Source of the DNA: Bacteroidota bacterium
GTDB lineage: Bacteria; Bacteroidota; Bacteroidia; Chitinophagales; Chitinophagaceae
Direction: 5' to 3'
Assembly: GCA_947462495.1 (NCBI GenBank)
Contig: CANHOY010000091.1
Coordinates: forward strand, 1-6,819
DNA length: 6,819 bases
Shown here: in pieces, positions 4,925-6,819 of the stretch
How positions within the stretch are numbered: the stretch's first letter is position 1
Layout of the letters: every line of letters begins with the position of its first letter
The notes under the pieces: generated by a model
Told to the model about the DNA's origin: nothing
The model's database searches: none
What the model saw: only the letters and a program-made list of their open reading frames with translations
Program-made: the position numbers and the translations under genes

Positions 4925-6819
4925 ATGTCAAAGAACTTATTAATTGTGGAGTCGCCTGCAAAGGCAAAAACGATCGAGAAGATTTTAGGAGAAGATTTTG
5001 AAGTACGTAGTTGCTATGGGCACATACGTGATTTAGAAAAAGCCGACATGGGGATCGATCTGAAAAATAAATTTGCCCCACGCTATACGGTACCAAGTGA
5101 GAAGGAAAAAGTAGTCAAGGAATTAAAATCAATGACTAAAAAGGCAAAAGAAGTATGGCTAGCATCGGATGAGGACCGTGAAGGAGAAAGTATTAGCTGG
5201 CATTTAGCAGAAGTGTTAGGTTTAGATCCTAAAAAAACAAAAAGAATTGTCTTTCATGAAATTACGGCACCAGCTATAAAAAAAGCGGTAGCCAATCCAC
5301 GTTTTATTAATATGGATTTGGTCGATGCACAACAAGCAAGAAGAATATTAGATAGAATTGTTGGATTTGAATTAAGCCCCGTATTGTGGAGAAAAATTGG
5401 AATGCAAAGAAGCTTAAGTGCAGGAAGAGTGCAAAGCGTTGCAGTAAGATTAATTGCCGAAAGAGAAAGAGAAATCAATCATTTTTTACCAGAAAGTGTA
5501 TTTAAAGTTTCTGCCTTATTTAGTGCACCAGATATCAATAAGAAAAAAGTTAAATTCAAAGCAGAGGGTCCACAAAAATTAACTACCGCAGGTGCAGCTG
5601 AAAAATTTTTAAATGAATGCAAGGGTGCAAAATATACGGTAAAAGATATAGCAGTAAAAGACGGAAAACGTACGCCATCAGCGCCTTTTACCACTTCTAC
5701 CCTTCAACAAGAAGCTTCAAGAAAATTAGGTTATAGTGTGAGCAAAACCATGTTATTGGCTCAAAAATTATATGAAAGTGGTAAAATCACTTATATGAGA
5801 ACGGATAGCATTAGCTTAAGTGAAACTGCTGTTGAAGCGATTAAATCCGAAATCAATTCTAGTTTTGGTGAGCAATATTATCAACCTAGAAAATTTAAAA
5901 ATAAAAATGAAAATGCACAAGAAGCGCATGAAGCCATTCGCCCTTCCTACATGAATGAAAGTAAAGTGGATGATGCCGATTTAAATAGATTGTATGAATT
6001 AATCTGGAAAAGAACCATTGCTTCTCAAATGAGCGATGCACAGTTTGAAAAAACGACAGCTAAAATTGAAATATCTACCAATAAAGAAACCTTAACAGCA
6101 AGTGGCGAAGTAATGAAGTTCGATGGTTTCTTAAAAGTATATTTAGAAGGCAAAGATGAGGATGAAGTAGACGAAGACAATTTAGAAGAAGGAGATGAAA
6201 GTTTATTACCTCCACTTTCCAAAGGACAAGTATTAGATTTTACTTCCATGACTGGACTGGAAAGATTTAGTCGCCCTAGTTCCAGATTTACCGAAGCCTC
6301 TTTGGTAAAAAAATTAGAAGAATTGGGTATTGGAAGACCCTCTACTTATGCTCCTACGATTTCAACTATCATGAAGCGTAATTATGTAGAGAAAAAAGAA
6401 AAAGAAGGTATAAAAAGAGTCTATCAAATTTTAACCCTAAGCAATAAGGACGAAATTACACAAGAAGCAGCTTCTGAAATTACGGGTGCTGAAAAAAATA
6501 AATTATCTCCTACCGATTTAGGTTTGGTGGTGACAGACTTTTTAAAATTACACTTCTCAAAAGTAATGGACTTTAATTTTACTGCTAAAATTGAAGGAGA
6601 GTTTGATGAAATTGCTGCAGGTAAATTAAAATGGAGCGATATGTTGGCTTCCTTTTATGAGCCTTTTCATGTTACCATAGAACATACCCTTGAAACGGCA
6701 GAAAGAGCTAAAGGAGAAAGAGAATTAGGCTTTGATGCCATCACAGGCAAGAAAGTAATTGCTCGTATGGGTAGATATGGCCCCATGGTTCAAATTGGTC
6801 ATCAAGATGAAGAAGAAAA
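4925..6819 (+). CDS. topA: DNA topoisomerase I, type IA (C-terminus beyond window)
   Basis: Type IA topoisomerase that relaxes negative supercoils by a single-strand break and passage; 631 codons are visible from ATG 4925, open to the right edge. The TOPRIM domain starts at once: IVESPAKAKTI at 7-17 with E9, and SDEDREGE at 81-88 with D82, D84 and E86 for Mg binding (E. coli DxDxE motif). QRSLSAGRVQS at 161-171 is the conserved DNA-binding segment. The active site ITYMRTDS at 288-295 carries catalytic Y290 and R292, corresponding to E. coli Y319 and R321. HEAIRPS is at 335-341 and GIGRPSTYAPTIS at 468-480. An acidic patch, about 408-425, is a variable linker. From about 601 on (LGFDAITGKKV then GRYGPMVQIG) a C-terminal TOPRIM-associated repeat begins instead of the zinc ribbons of E. 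coli. Bacteroidota TopA is usually somewhat under 900 residues, so the missing part is tail repeats. Confidence 0.97.
   Translation, partial: MSKNLLIVESPAKAKTIEKILGEDFEVRSCYGHIRDLEKADMGIDLKNKFAPRYTVPSEKEKVVKELKSMTKKAKEVWLASDEDREGESISWHLAEVLGLDPKKTKRIVFHEITAPAIKKAVANPRFINMDLVDAQQARRILDRIVGFELSPVLWRKIGMQRSLSAGRVQSVAVRLIAEREREINHFLPESVFKVSALFSAPDINKKKVKFKAEGPQKLTTAGAAEKFLNECKGAKYTVKDIAVKDGKRTPSAPFTTSTLQQEASRKLGYSVSKTMLLAQKLYESGKITYMRTDSISLSETAVEAIKSEINSSFGEQYYQPRKFKNKNENAQEAHEAIRPSYMNESKVDDADLNRLYELIWKRTIASQMSDAQFEKTTAKIEISTNKETLTASGEVMKFDGFLKVYLEGKDEDEVDEDNLEEGDESLLPPLSKGQVLDFTSMTGLERFSRPSSRFTEASLVKKLEELGIGRPSTYAPTISTIMKRNYVEKKEKEGIKRVYQILTLSNKDEITQEAASEITGAEKNKLSPTDLGLVVTDFLKLHFSKVMDFNFTAKIEGEFDEIAAGKLKWSDMLASFYEPFHVTIEHTLETAERAKGERELGFDAITGKKVIARMGRYGPMVQIGHQDEEE

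Noticed and set aside
5254..6249. Three minus-strand open frames of 71-74 codons
   Set aside because: They lie antisense to topA, which is continuous and carries all active-site motifs; low-complexity Ser/Lys-rich translations are typical shadows.
1..6819. CRISPR array, IS element, prophage, tRNA or toxin-antitoxin system
   Set aside because: No spaced direct repeats, transposase, integrase, cloverleaf-like sequence or small paired genes were seen; the genes are core housekeeping types.

Overview
The window looks like a chromosomal housekeeping stretch from a Gram-negative, AT-rich member of the Bacteroidota (Chitinophagaceae-like is a guess; the phylum is better supported). Reasons: a KdsC-type phosphatase implies LPS/Kdo synthesis; most starts lack Shine-Dalgarno sequences; copies of the Bacteroidota -7 element TAnnTTTG lie 18-22 bases upstream of three ATG codons; the UbiA-like enzyme next to KdsC and Maf is a familiar Bacteroidota arrangement; and the topoisomerase I has a Bacteroidota-style C-terminal tail.

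Layout from left to right. At 1-426 (minus) is the N-terminal 142 codons of lipoyl synthase, cut by the window edge. A 185-bp divergent spacer separates it from an OsmC-family gene at 612-1019 (plus). The OsmC terminator hairpin lies inside the 3' end of the convergent gene maf. From 3748 down to 1052 (minus) five tightly spaced genes form a probable operon: 2Fe-2S ferredoxin (fdx), iscX, kdsC, a UbiA-family prenyltransferase and maf, with gaps of about 15-27 bases. Diverging from fdx is an alpha/beta hydrolase at 3889-4779 (plus). A 145-bp spacer leads to topA at 4925 (plus), which runs off the right edge after 631 codons.

Functional picture. The fdx-iscX pair is the tail of the proteobacterial ISC operon, here placed ahead of envelope-related genes (Kdo-8-phosphate phosphatase, polyprenyl transferase) and the house-cleaning nucleotide pyrophosphatase Maf. 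LipA, a two-cluster 4Fe-4S enzyme, lies nearby but is probably transcribed separately. There is no sign of mobile elements, phage, CRISPR, rRNA or tRNA. I found no convincing new multi-gene system. The points worth a second look are: forced TTG starts in kdsC and the UbiA-like gene; symmetric sequences at the lipA, fdx and osmC promoters; the terminator embedded in maf; and the unassigned product of the UbiA-like enzyme.

Two starts were set to ATG codons downstream of upstream in-frame TTG codons. Fdx starts at 3748, giving 111 residues and cluster cysteines numbered as in E. coli Fdx. The hydrolase starts at 3889.
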